From NCBI RefSeq assembly GCF_036182465.1, contig NZ_CP108081.1:6386001-6450000 (forward strand): 64,000 nt of DNA, read 5' to 3'. This DNA is from Streptomyces sp. NBC_00258. GTDB taxonomy: Bacteria; Actinomycetota; Actinomycetes; Streptomycetales; Streptomycetaceae. Position 1 is the first letter of the stretch. The number at the start of each line of letters is the position of its first letter. Position numbers and translations under genes: made by a program. Positions 57,382-64,000 of the stretch are shown here, in pieces. Under the pieces are notes generated by a model, which made no database searches, was not told the origin of the DNA, and saw only the letters and a list, made by a program, of their open reading frames with translations.

Positions 57382-58527
57382 GTGCAGCCCCTGCTTCCGG
57401 AACCCGCCCGGCTCCTGCCCGAACCCGTGCGCCGTGTGGCCGCCTGGTGCGTCGTCGCGCTGCTGGTCACCGGGGTCGTGGTCGTCGGGGTGCGGCTGTG
57501 CGTCGAGTTCAAGACCGCTGTGGTGCCGGTGCTGCTCGCGCTGCTCGGGACCGCGCTGCTCGGGCCGATGTACCGGCGGCTGGTGCGGGCGAAGGTGAAC
57601 CGGTCGATCGCGGCCGGCGTGACCTGCGCCGCGGTGCTCGCCGTCGTCGGCGGGGCCACGTACATCGTGGTGGCCGCGCTGATCGACACCGGTGACGAGA
57701 TCATCGCCTCGCTCAAGCAGGCCGCCGAGTCGCTGTCCGAGCACTTCGGGGCGGCCGGCACCTCGCTCGACGACCTCGCATCCAACGCCAAGGAATTGCT
57801 GGGCAAGTTCGGCGGGACGGCGGCGTCCGGGGTGATCAGCGGGATCAGCGTCGTGGGCGAGGCCATCGCCATGGCCGTCCTCGCGCTGCTGCTCGTCTTC
57901 TTCTTCCTGCGGGACTCGCACCGGGCGGCCGGGACCCTGCGTTCGCTGGTGCCGCAGGGTTCGGGCGACATGACCGAGGCGATGGCGCGGCGGGCGTACC
58001 AGGCCGTCGAGGGGTTCATGCGCGGGACGACGTTCATCGCGCTCATCGACGCGATCTGCATCACCGTGGGCCTGCTCGTGCTGCGGGTGCCGGGGGCCGT
58101 CGGGCTGGGCGCGCTCGTGTTCGTCGGCGCGTACATCCCCTACCTGGGAGCTTTTCTCTCCGGTGCTGTGGCGATTCTGGTGGCCCTCGCGGACCGCGGT
58201 TTCGTGATCGCGCTGTGGGCGCTGGGCGTCGTCCTGGCCGTGCAGGTCCTTGAGGGACATGTGCTCCAGCCGATGATCCAGAGCCGGACCGTGCAGATGC
58301 ACCCCGCCGTCGTCATGCTGGCGATCACCGCGGGCGCGTCGGTGGCGGGCATCCTCGGAATGCTGCTGGCGGTGCCCCTGACCGCGGCGGCGTTCGGCGT
58401 GATCGCGGAACTGCGGGGACGTTACGCGTCTCCGGAGACCTCGGTGACATCGGTGACCCCGGAAAAGCCGGGAACCCCGGGCTCGGCCTCGCCGCCCGGC
58501 TCCTCCTCACCCGGCCCCTCCTCATAG
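57382..58527 (+). CDS. AI-2E family transporter (UPF0118)
   Basis: 381 residues from GTG 57382, AGGTGGAG upstream. Eight predicted helices with the family's central region and the C-terminal GAYIPYLGAFLSGAVAILVAL and EGHVLQPMIQSRTVQMHPAVV motifs. Proteins of this family export small molecules or catalyse Na+/H+ exchange; AI-2 transport is not implied. The last ~35 codons encode a Ser/Pro/Gly-rich tail and overlap the opposite-strand phosphatase gene by 106 bp. Confidence 0.85.
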   Translation: MQPLLPEPARLLPEPVRRVAAWCVVALLVTGVVVVGVRLCVEFKTAVVPVLLALLGTALLGPMYRRLVRAKVNRSIAAGVTCAAVLAVVGGATYIVVAALIDTGDEIIASLKQAAESLSEHFGAAGTSLDDLASNAKELLGKFGGTAASGVISGISVVGEAIAMAVLALLLVFFFLRDSHRAAGTLRSLVPQGSGDMTEAMARRAYQAVEGFMRGTTFIALIDAICITVGLLVLRVPGAVGLGALVFVGAYIPYLGAFLSGAVAILVALADRGFVIALWALGVVLAVQVLEGHVLQPMIQSRTVQMHPAVVMLAITAGASVAGILGMLLAVPLTAAAFGVIAELRGRYASPETSVTSVTPEKPGTPGSASPPGSSSPGPSS

Positions 58528-60644
58528 AGTTCGAACCAGATGCTCTTGCCCTCGCCCCGCGGGTCCACCCCCCACGCGTCCGCGAGCAGCTCCATCAGCA
58601 TCAGGCCCCGCCCGGAGGACGCCAGTTCGCCGGGATGCCGCTTGTGGGGCAGGTCGTCGCTCCCGTCCGTCACCTGGATCCGTATCCGACGGGCACCGGC
58701 CACGCCCGTCATCTCGGCGACGAGCAGCGCGTCCGCGTCGGTGTGGACGAGGACGTTCGTGACCATCTCGGAGACCAGCAGGACCGCCGAGTCGACCTGG
58801 TCGGCGGAGGCCCAGTCGTGCAGGAACTCCCTCAGCTGCTGCCGGGCTCCCGCGACCCGCTGGTGCTCGGCCTGCGCGACGGTCACCATGGTCCGGCGTA
58901 CGGAGGCCCGCTCGGTCGGGGTGCCGCCGAGCTCGCTGTGCTCCCCCGCCCTGCTCAGCAGCAGCACCGCTATGTCGTCCTCGCGGCGGTCCACCAGCGG
59001 CCCGGTCGTGTGGTGCGAGGATGGCCCGTGCACGGCTTGGACCAGCGCGTCGGCGAGCGCCTCCATGTCGCCGTCGTGGCTCTCCAGGATCTTGCGGATC
59101 CGCCGCCAGCCGGTGTCCAGGTCGTGTCCGCCGGTCTCGATGAGCCCGTCCGTGCAGATCAGCATGGTCTCGCCGGGCTCCAGGACGAGCCGTGTCGTCG
59201 GATAGTCGGCGTCCGGATCGATGCCGAGCGGCAGCCCGCCCGCGGTCGGCCGGGTCAGCACGGTCCCGTCGGCCATGCGTATCGCCGGGTCCGGATGCCC
59301 GGCCCTGGCTATCTCCAGGACCCCGCTCTCCGGATCGACCTCCACGTACAGGCAGGTCGCGAAGCGCAGGTCCGCGACCTCCTCGTCGTACGTGATCCCG
59401 TACAGGAAGCGTGAGGCACGCGAGAGAACCGCGTCCGGGCGGTGTCCCTCGGAGGCGTACGCCCGCAGCGCGATCCGGAGCTGGCCCATCAGTCCGGCGG
59501 CGCGTACGTCATGGCCCTGGACGTCGCCGATGACGAGGGCGAAGCGGCCGCCCCCGGGGCTCGTCCGCGAGGTGCCGCCGGGCAGCGGGATCATGTCGTA
59601 CCAGTCGCCACCCACCTGGAGCCCGCCGCCGGTGGGCACATACCGGGCCGCGACGCTCATGCCCGGGATCTTCGGCCCCAGGGTGGGCAGCATCGAGCGC
59701 TGGAGGCCGTCCGTGAGCTCCCGCTCGGACTCGGCGACCCCGGCCCGCGAGAGGGCCTGCGCCAGCATCCGCGCCACCGTCGTCAGCACGGAACGCTCGT
59801 CGGGCGTGAACGTGACGGGGTACGTGAAGGCCGCCATCCACGCGCCCATCGTGCGGCCCGCGAACGTGAGCGGCAGGAACGCCCAGGACTGGCGGTCGAA
59901 GTGCTGGGCGAGCGGCCAGGCGGCCGGATAGCGGTCGCGGTAGCGGTCGGGCGAGGAGAGATAGACGGCACGGCCGGTGCGGACGACCTCCGCGGCCGGA
60001 TAGTCCGTGTCCAGCGGCATCTGGGTGAACGGCTCCTCGTCCCCGGGGTTGTGCCCGTGGTGGCCGATGACCGTCAGCCGGTCGCCCTCCGCGCCGAAGA
60101 CCGCGAGCCCGTCCGGTGAGAAACCGGGCATCGACAGGCCCGCCGCGACCCGCAGCACCTCCGCCGTGGACCGCGCCTCGGCCAGCGCCCGCCCCGCGTC
60201 CAGCAGGAACGCCTCGCGTGAGCGTCTCCAGTCGCCCGTGACCGGCGTACGCGCGGCGGCGCCGGGCTGCGGTTCGGTGACCTCCTGCATGGTGCCGATC
60301 AGCTGGTACGAACGGGTGCTCGGGTCGATCGACGGCTTGGAACGGCTGCGTACGGTACGGATCACATGGCCCTGCTCGTCCATGACCCTCAGCCGCAGCT
60401 CGGCGAGTGTGCCCTCGGCGGCGGCCAGCTGGACGACCCCGTTGACCTCGTTCCAGTCGACGGGGTGGAAACGGGCGCGTACACCTGCCTCCGTGAGCAC
60501 GGTCGGCTCCGCGGGCAGGCCGAGGAGCCGGGAGGCCTCGGCGTCGAGGGTGACCTTCCCGGCGGCGTCGTCCCACCTCCACAGGCCGGTGGCGAGGGTG
60601 GCGAGGACGTCCCCCACTGAGGGAAGGGGATCACCGATGCGCAT
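58422..60644 (-). CDS. PAS-GAF-SpoIIE phosphatase with HATPase domain
   Basis: 740 residues. PAS-like sensor (~5-125), GAF (~150-300; LSMPGFSPDGLAVFG), PP2C/SpoIIE phosphatase (~325-545) with VGGDWYDMIPLPGG, VIGDVQGHDVRAAGLM and DDIAVLLLSR metal-binding Asp residues, and an anti-sigma-like HATPase (~585-715; SEMVTNVLVHTDADALLVAEM, RGLMLMELLADAWGV). Fusion of phosphatase and kinase of a partner-switching (Rsb) system in one chain is common in Streptomyces. It should control an anti-sigma antagonist, so it links an input signal to sigma-factor release. The tail is Glu/Pro/Gly-rich. Confidence 0.9.
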   Translation of the reverse strand: MRIGDPLPSVGDVLATLATGLWRWDDAAGKVTLDAEASRLLGLPAEPTVLTEAGVRARFHPVDWNEVNGVVQLAAAEGTLAELRLRVMDEQGHVIRTVRSRSKPSIDPSTRSYQLIGTMQEVTEPQPGAAARTPVTGDWRRSREAFLLDAGRALAEARSTAEVLRVAAGLSMPGFSPDGLAVFGAEGDRLTVIGHHGHNPGDEEPFTQMPLDTDYPAAEVVRTGRAVYLSSPDRYRDRYPAAWPLAQHFDRQSWAFLPLTFAGRTMGAWMAAFTYPVTFTPDERSVLTTVARMLAQALSRAGVAESERELTDGLQRSMLPTLGPKIPGMSVAARYVPTGGGLQVGGDWYDMIPLPGGTSRTSPGGGRFALVIGDVQGHDVRAAGLMGQLRIALRAYASEGHRPDAVLSRASRFLYGITYDEEVADLRFATCLYVEVDPESGVLEIARAGHPDPAIRMADGTVLTRPTAGGLPLGIDPDADYPTTRLVLEPGETMLICTDGLIETGGHDLDTGWRRIRKILESHDGDMEALADALVQAVHGPSSHHTTGPLVDRREDDIAVLLLSRAGEHSELGGTPTERASVRRTMVTVAQAEHQRVAGARQQLREFLHDWASADQVDSAVLLVSEMVTNVLVHTDADALLVAEMTGVAGARRIRIQVTDGSDDLPHKRHPGELASSGRGLMLMELLADAWGVDPRGEGKSIWFELYEEGPGEEEPGGEAEPGVPGFSGVTDVTEVSGDA

Positions 60645-60774
60645 TGCCCCACTGTATGAAGAGGAGAACGAAGGCTGCCACCGAGGCAGGTGGGACGCGG
60701 GGTGAGCGCCCGGATCCGGCGAGTGGCGGAACTATTGCGAACAGCGATCTTGGGGCGGCCGGTAGGCTGGCGGT

Positions 60775-60788
60775 GTTTCACGTGAAAC
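60775..60788. other. parS centromere site (perfect 14-mer)
   Basis: GTTTCACGTGAAAC, identical to the site at 25997. It lies 35 bp upstream of the aspS start, inside its probable 5' leader or promoter. ParB binding could affect aspS transcription. Confidence 0.9.
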
Positions 60789-60823
60789 AACGCCCCCGAC
60801 CGCGAAGACTGGATGAAACGACG

Positions 60824-62587
60824 ATGCATCGGTACAGGTCCCACACCTGCGGCGAGCTCCGCGCCTCTGACGTCGGCAGCGACGTCCGGCTGAGCGGCTG
60901 GCTGCACAATCGCCGAGACCTGGGCGGCATCCTCTTCATCGATCTGCGCGACCACTACGGCATCACGCAGCTCGTCGCCCGCCCCGGCACCCCCGCGTAC
61001 GAGGCCCTGGACAAGCTCTCCAAGGAGTCCACGGTCCGCATCGACGGCAAGGTCGTCTCGCGTGGCACGGAGAACGTGAACGCGGAGCTGCCGACCGGCG
61101 AGATCGAGGTCGAGGTGGGCGAGGTCGAGCTGCTCGGCGCGGCCGCCCCGCTGCCCTTCACGATCAACGCCGAGGACGGTGTGAACGAGGAGCGGCGTCT
61201 GGAGTACCGCTTCCTCGACCTGCGCCGCGAGCGCATGCACCGCAACATCCTGCTGCGTACGTCGGTCATCTCGGCCATCCGTCACAAGATGACGGCGCTG
61301 GGCTTCAACGAGATGGCGACCCCGATCCTCAGCGCCACCTCTCCCGAGGGCGCGCGCGACTTCGTGGTCCCGTCCCGCCTGAACCCGGGCAGGTTCTACG
61401 CCCTCCCCCAGGCGCCGCAGCAGTTCAAGCAGCTGCTGATGATCTCGGGCTTCGACCGGTACTTCCAGATCGCGCCCTGCTTCCGTGACGAGGACGCGCG
61501 CGCCGACCGCTCGCCGGGCGAGTTCTACCAGCTCGACGTGGAGATGTCCTTCGTCGAGCAGGAGGACGTCTTCCAGCCCATCGAGAAGCTCATGACCGAG
61601 CTGTTCGAGGAGTTCGGCAACGGCCGCAATGTGACGTCCCCGTTCCCGCGCATCCCGTTCCGCGAGGCGATGCTGAAGTACGGCTCGGACAAGCCGGACC
61701 TGCGCGCCCAGCTGGAGCTCACCGACATCACCGACGTCTTCGAGGGCTCGGAGTTCAAGGCCTTCGCGGGCAAACACGTACGCGCCCTGGCGGTGCCGGA
61801 CGTGGCCGCGCAGTCCCGCAAGTTCTTCGACCAGCTCGGTGACTACGCGGTCTCGCAGGGCGCGAAGGGCCTGGCCTGGGTGCGGGTGGCCGAGGACGGT
61901 TCGCTGACCGGCCCGATCGCGAAGTTCCTGACCGAGGAGAACGTCGCCGAGCTGACGAAGCGCCTGTCGCTCGCGGCCGGCCACGCCGTCTTCTTCGGTG
62001 CGGGCGAGTTCGACGAGGTCTCGAAGATCATGGGCGCGGTCCGCGTCGAGGCCGCCAAGCGCGCCGGGCACTTCGAGGAGGGCGTCTTCCGGTTCTGCTG
62101 GATCGTCGACTTCCCGATGTACGAGAAGGACGAGGAGACCGGGAAGATCGACTTCTCGCACAACCCGTTCTCGATGCCGCAGGGCGGCCTGGAGGCCCTG
62201 GAGACCCAGGACCCGCTGGACATCCTCGGCTGGCAGTACGACATCGTCTGCAACGGCGTCGAGCTGTCCTCCGGCGCCATCCGGAACCACGAGCCGGACA
62301 TCATGCTCAAGGCCTTCGAGATCGCGGGCTACGACCGTGAGACCGTCGAGGCGCAGTTCGCGGGCATGCTCCGCGCCTTCCGCTTCGGCGCCCCGCCGCA
62401 CGGCGGTATCGCCCCGGGCGTCGACCGCATCGTGATGCTCCTCGCCGACGAGCCGAACATCCGGGAGACCATCGCGTTCCCGCTGAACGGCAACGCGCAG
62501 GACCTGATGATGGGTGCGCCGACGGAGCTGGACGAGACGCGACTGCGTGAGCTGCACCTCTCGGTGCGCAAGCCGCAGCCGAAGTAG
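60824..62587 (+). CDS. aspS: Aspartyl-tRNA synthetase
   Basis: 587 residues of the bacterial-type class II AspRS. N-terminal OB fold anticodon-binding domain (~1-105; GWLHNRRDLGGILFIDLRD), class II catalytic core with motif 1 (MTALGFNEMATPIL), motif 2 (FRDEDARADRSPGEFYQLD) and motif 3 (GIAPGVDRIVMLLADEPNIRE), and the GAD insertion (~290-420). It charges tRNA-Asp. In the OB domain the residue after RRD is Leu, which other bacteria use when they discriminate against tRNA-Asn. A parS site lies in the leader and a hairpin follows at 62594. Confidence 0.97.
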   Translation: MHRYRSHTCGELRASDVGSDVRLSGWLHNRRDLGGILFIDLRDHYGITQLVARPGTPAYEALDKLSKESTVRIDGKVVSRGTENVNAELPTGEIEVEVGEVELLGAAAPLPFTINAEDGVNEERRLEYRFLDLRRERMHRNILLRTSVISAIRHKMTALGFNEMATPILSATSPEGARDFVVPSRLNPGRFYALPQAPQQFKQLLMISGFDRYFQIAPCFRDEDARADRSPGEFYQLDVEMSFVEQEDVFQPIEKLMTELFEEFGNGRNVTSPFPRIPFREAMLKYGSDKPDLRAQLELTDITDVFEGSEFKAFAGKHVRALAVPDVAAQSRKFFDQLGDYAVSQGAKGLAWVRVAEDGSLTGPIAKFLTEENVAELTKRLSLAAGHAVFFGAGEFDEVSKIMGAVRVEAAKRAGHFEEGVFRFCWIVDFPMYEKDEETGKIDFSHNPFSMPQGGLEALETQDPLDILGWQYDIVCNGVELSSGAIRNHEPDIMLKAFEIAGYDRETVEAQFAGMLRAFRFGAPPHGGIAPGVDRIVMLLADEPNIRETIAFPLNGNAQDLMMGAPTELDETRLRELHLSVRKPQPK

Positions 62588-62593
62588 GGCCCT

Positions 62594-62621
62594 GCGGGTC
62601 CGGCTCTTGGGCCGGGCCCGC
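62594..62621 (+). terminator. Terminator after aspS
   Basis: GCGGGTCCGGC (62594-62604) pairs with GCCGGGCCCGC (62611-62621), with one G-T pair. It starts six bases after the aspS stop codon. Confidence 0.7.
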
Positions 62622-62814
62622 CGAGCGCTCCGCTGGAGTGCGCTGTTTCGTCCGCGCGTTCGTTGGGGCTGGTCGCCCGGTACCCGCGGCAGCCGCTGAG
62701 TTCCGGCCGTGAGCCGCAAGGTCTCGATCGATTCGCGCCAGGTTCTTCATGGACACAGCAACCCACAGTCCGTGCCCACGCCCTTGACAGTCTTCTTACC
62801 TAACTTCCCTGTCC

Positions 62815-63810
62815 ATGACGGGAATCCAAGGAAACCAGACAGCCCAAGGTCCGAAACACAAGCGGAACGTGACGCGTCGCAAGGTCGTCGTGGCAGGTGG
62901 CGCGGCAGTCGCCGCGGTGGGCGTGGGCGGCACGATCGCCGCGACCGCGAACGCCGGCCAGACGAAGAAGGGCGCCTCGCCGACCGCCTCCTCCACCTCC
63001 TCGGAGACGTGCTACAAGCTCACGTCGGAGACCACCGAGGGCCCGTACTACATCGACGCGGACAAGCTTCGCCAGGACATCACCGAGGACCGGGAAGGCA
63101 TCCCGCTGACCCTCCGCCTCAAGGTGATCGACAACGAGACCTGCAAGCCCGTCAGAAACGCGGCCGTCGACATCTGGCACTGTGACGCGCTGGGTCTGTA
63201 CTCCGGCTACGAGGACCTCTCCTCCGGTGGCGGCGGTGGCGGCACCCCGCCCAGCGGAACGCCGACCGACGTTCCGTCCGGCACCCCCACCGGCTCCCCG
63301 CCCGCGGGCGGCGGCGGTGGCGGCCACCAGGAGCCCACCGACGACAAGCGCTACCTGCGCGGCACGTGGAGGACGGACAAGCAGGGTTTCGTCACCTTCA
63401 AGACGGTCTTCCCGGGCTGGTACCAGGGCCGCTGCGTCCACATCCACACCAAGGTGCACGTCAGCGGCACCTGGACGGACGCCGGTTACGAGGGTGGCAA
63501 CACCTGCCACACCGGCCAGTTCTTCTTCGACGAGGAGTCCGTCCTCGCCTCGGCGGAGGTCGAGCCGTACTCCACGAGCACCACCGAGCGGACCACGCTC
63601 ACCGAGGACACCATCTACGACCAGTCAGGCACGGCCGGCGGTCTCCTCAAGCTCAAGTACAAGAAGAACGGCATCGCGAAGGGCGTCATCGGCACCATCA
63701 CCATGGGCGTCGACCCGGACGCGACCCACGAGGGCACGGACGACGCCGTGCAGCCGGGTGCGTCGGCGACCACGTCGGCCTCGGCCTCGGAGTCCACTTC
63801 GGCGAGCTGA
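62815..63810 (+). CDS. Tat-exported intradiol ring-cleavage dioxygenase
   Basis: 331 residues. A twin-Arg leader (NVTRRKVVVAGGAAVAAVG) indicates Tat export. The dioxygenase core spans ~65-290: VDIWHCDALGLYSGYED carries the first Tyr ligand (129 or 132), and PGWYQGRCVHIH provides Tyr203, His209 and His211 for non-heme Fe(III). Between them is an inserted Gly/Pro/Thr-rich stretch (~137-171). The C-terminus is a Ser/Ala/Thr-rich tail. It cleaves catechol- or hydroxyquinol-type aromatics outside the cell or at the wall. No RBS precedes ATG; TTGACA and TAACTT lie upstream but too close together for a standard promoter. Confidence 0.88.
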   Translation: MTGIQGNQTAQGPKHKRNVTRRKVVVAGGAAVAAVGVGGTIAATANAGQTKKGASPTASSTSSETCYKLTSETTEGPYYIDADKLRQDITEDREGIPLTLRLKVIDNETCKPVRNAAVDIWHCDALGLYSGYEDLSSGGGGGGTPPSGTPTDVPSGTPTGSPPAGGGGGGHQEPTDDKRYLRGTWRTDKQGFVTFKTVFPGWYQGRCVHIHTKVHVSGTWTDAGYEGGNTCHTGQFFFDEESVLASAEVEPYSTSTTERTTLTEDTIYDQSGTAGGLLKLKYKKNGIAKGVIGTITMGVDPDATHEGTDDAVQPGASATTSASASESTSAS

Positions 63811-63815
63811 CGGCA

Positions 63816-63852
63816 GGGCGGGCCCGGAAAAGTCGGGACGCCGGGCCCGCCC
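63816..63852 (+). terminator. Terminator after intradiol dioxygenase gene
   Basis: GGGCGGGCCCGG (63816-63827) pairs exactly with CCGGGCCCGCCC (63841-63852), followed by CTCCCTCT. Confidence 0.8.
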
Positions 63853-63941
63853 CTCCCTCTCGTATGAGTTCATATACGTGATTACAAGTACAACCCATTG
63901 ACCCGGAAGTTTTGCTTCCGCTACGTTCCCCAGGTTCCCGC

Positions 63942-63964
63942 GTACGTGATTGTGGTTCACGTAC
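63942..63964. promoter_or_regulatory. Operator-like palindrome before right-edge gene
   Basis: GTACGTGA (63942-63949) and TCACGTAC (63957-63964) are exact complements with a 7-bp spacer. TACGTGATT in the left arm also occurs 68 bp upstream (63875-63883). It ends 24 bp before the ATG at 63989. Confidence 0.6.
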
Positions 63965-63988
63965 ATGTGCGACCTGAGGGAGACAACG

Positions 63989-64000
63989 ATGTCGGAAGTC
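63989..64000 (+). CDS. Start of an unidentified gene (MSEV...), truncated by window edge
   Basis: ATG at 63989 is preceded by GAGGGAG eight bases upstream, a good ribosome-binding site, and by an operator-like palindrome. Only four codons (Met-Ser-Glu-Val) are inside the window, so no product can be named. Confidence 0.55.

Noticed and set aside
57303..58136. Long N-terminal extension of the P450 frame
   Set aside because: The extra sequence is antisense to the AI-2E transporter; a P450 of normal length starts at 57302 with an RBS-like GGGGGA.
60389..62719. 776-codon minus-strand frame opposite aspS
   Set aside because: Antisense shadow of an essential, unambiguous synthetase.
62784..62806. 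TTGACA plus TAACTT as a housekeeping promoter for the dioxygenase gene
   Set aside because: The spacer is only 11 bp, too short for a normal -35/-10 pair.

Overview
The window is about 64 kb of very G+C-rich actinobacterial chromosome, almost certainly Streptomyces. Evidence: strong third-position G/C bias, GTG starts, ATGA/GTGA overlaps, the actinobacterial cell-wall/signalling cluster (fhaA-fhaB-pstP-rodA-pbpA), a bacterial proteasome activator, mycothiol-type DinB/MDMPI protein, two branched-chain 2-oxo acid dehydrogenase E1/E2 operons, and two perfect 14-bp parS sites of the Streptomyces type (GTTTCACGTGAAAC). Gene content and order look like the conserved core next to oriC. The parS sites and several DnaA-box-like nonamers fit that position.

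Layout. 1-4863 (minus): fhaA-fhaB-pstP-rodA-pbpA, the peptidoglycan elongation and Ser/Thr phospho-signalling operon. 5377-5463: tRNA-Leu(CAG), followed by a lower-G+C pair encoding a Cys-rich secreted protein and a small membrane protein. 6860-10139: DUF2252 protein, J-domain protein and rhodanese. 10249-23393: an acyl-CoA and branched-chain catabolic block (acyl-CoA dehydrogenase, paaN, 3-hydroxyacyl-CoA dehydrogenase plus TetR regulator, bkdR, bkdABC), interrupted by a DUF5819-HTTM-SpoU operon. Three near-identical 16-bp palindromes sit in the three divergent promoter regions of this block. 23483-28117: molybdenum-cofactor genes (mobA-like, moeA), a TrkA-type potassium channel and a quinone oxidoreductase. 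28156-33686: membrane protein, PadR regulator, bpa, and two divergent Ser/Thr kinases.

33824-36158: aminoglycoside-phosphotransferase-like enzyme, PPOX-fold flavoprotein and a DevR/NarL response regulator, with a DevR-box-like palindrome between the last two. 36539-40198: second branched-chain E1alpha-E1beta-E2 operon. 40358-47798: D-Ala-D-Ala carboxypeptidase, GntR-MFS pair, MDMPI protein, nitrilase-fold amidase, LURP-one protein, GlxA regulator, cupin and DUF6458 protein. 47971-54700: secreted Ig-like protein, M18 aminopeptidase, long acyl-CoA dehydrogenase, SseB-like protein and pirin. 54835-60644: orphan BRO-N antirepressor-like protein, cytochrome P450, AI-2E family transporter, and a PAS-GAF-PP2C-ATPase phosphatase whose 3' end overlaps the transporter gene. 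60824-63810: aspS and a Tat-exported intradiol dioxygenase. A further gene starts at the right edge.

How the genes work together. The left operon couples wall synthesis (RodA/PbpA) to phosphosignalling (PstP and the FHA proteins, with kinases elsewhere in the window). The catabolic block should feed branched-chain, phenylacetate-type and fatty acyl-CoAs into primer and extender pools, apparently under a shared TetR-type regulator. No defence island, CRISPR array, insertion sequence or secondary-metabolite cluster is visible. The most interesting signals are regulatory: the three-site TetR regulon with adjacent DnaA-like boxes, the parS sites embedded in coding or leader sequence, the DevR-like box, and several repeat families.
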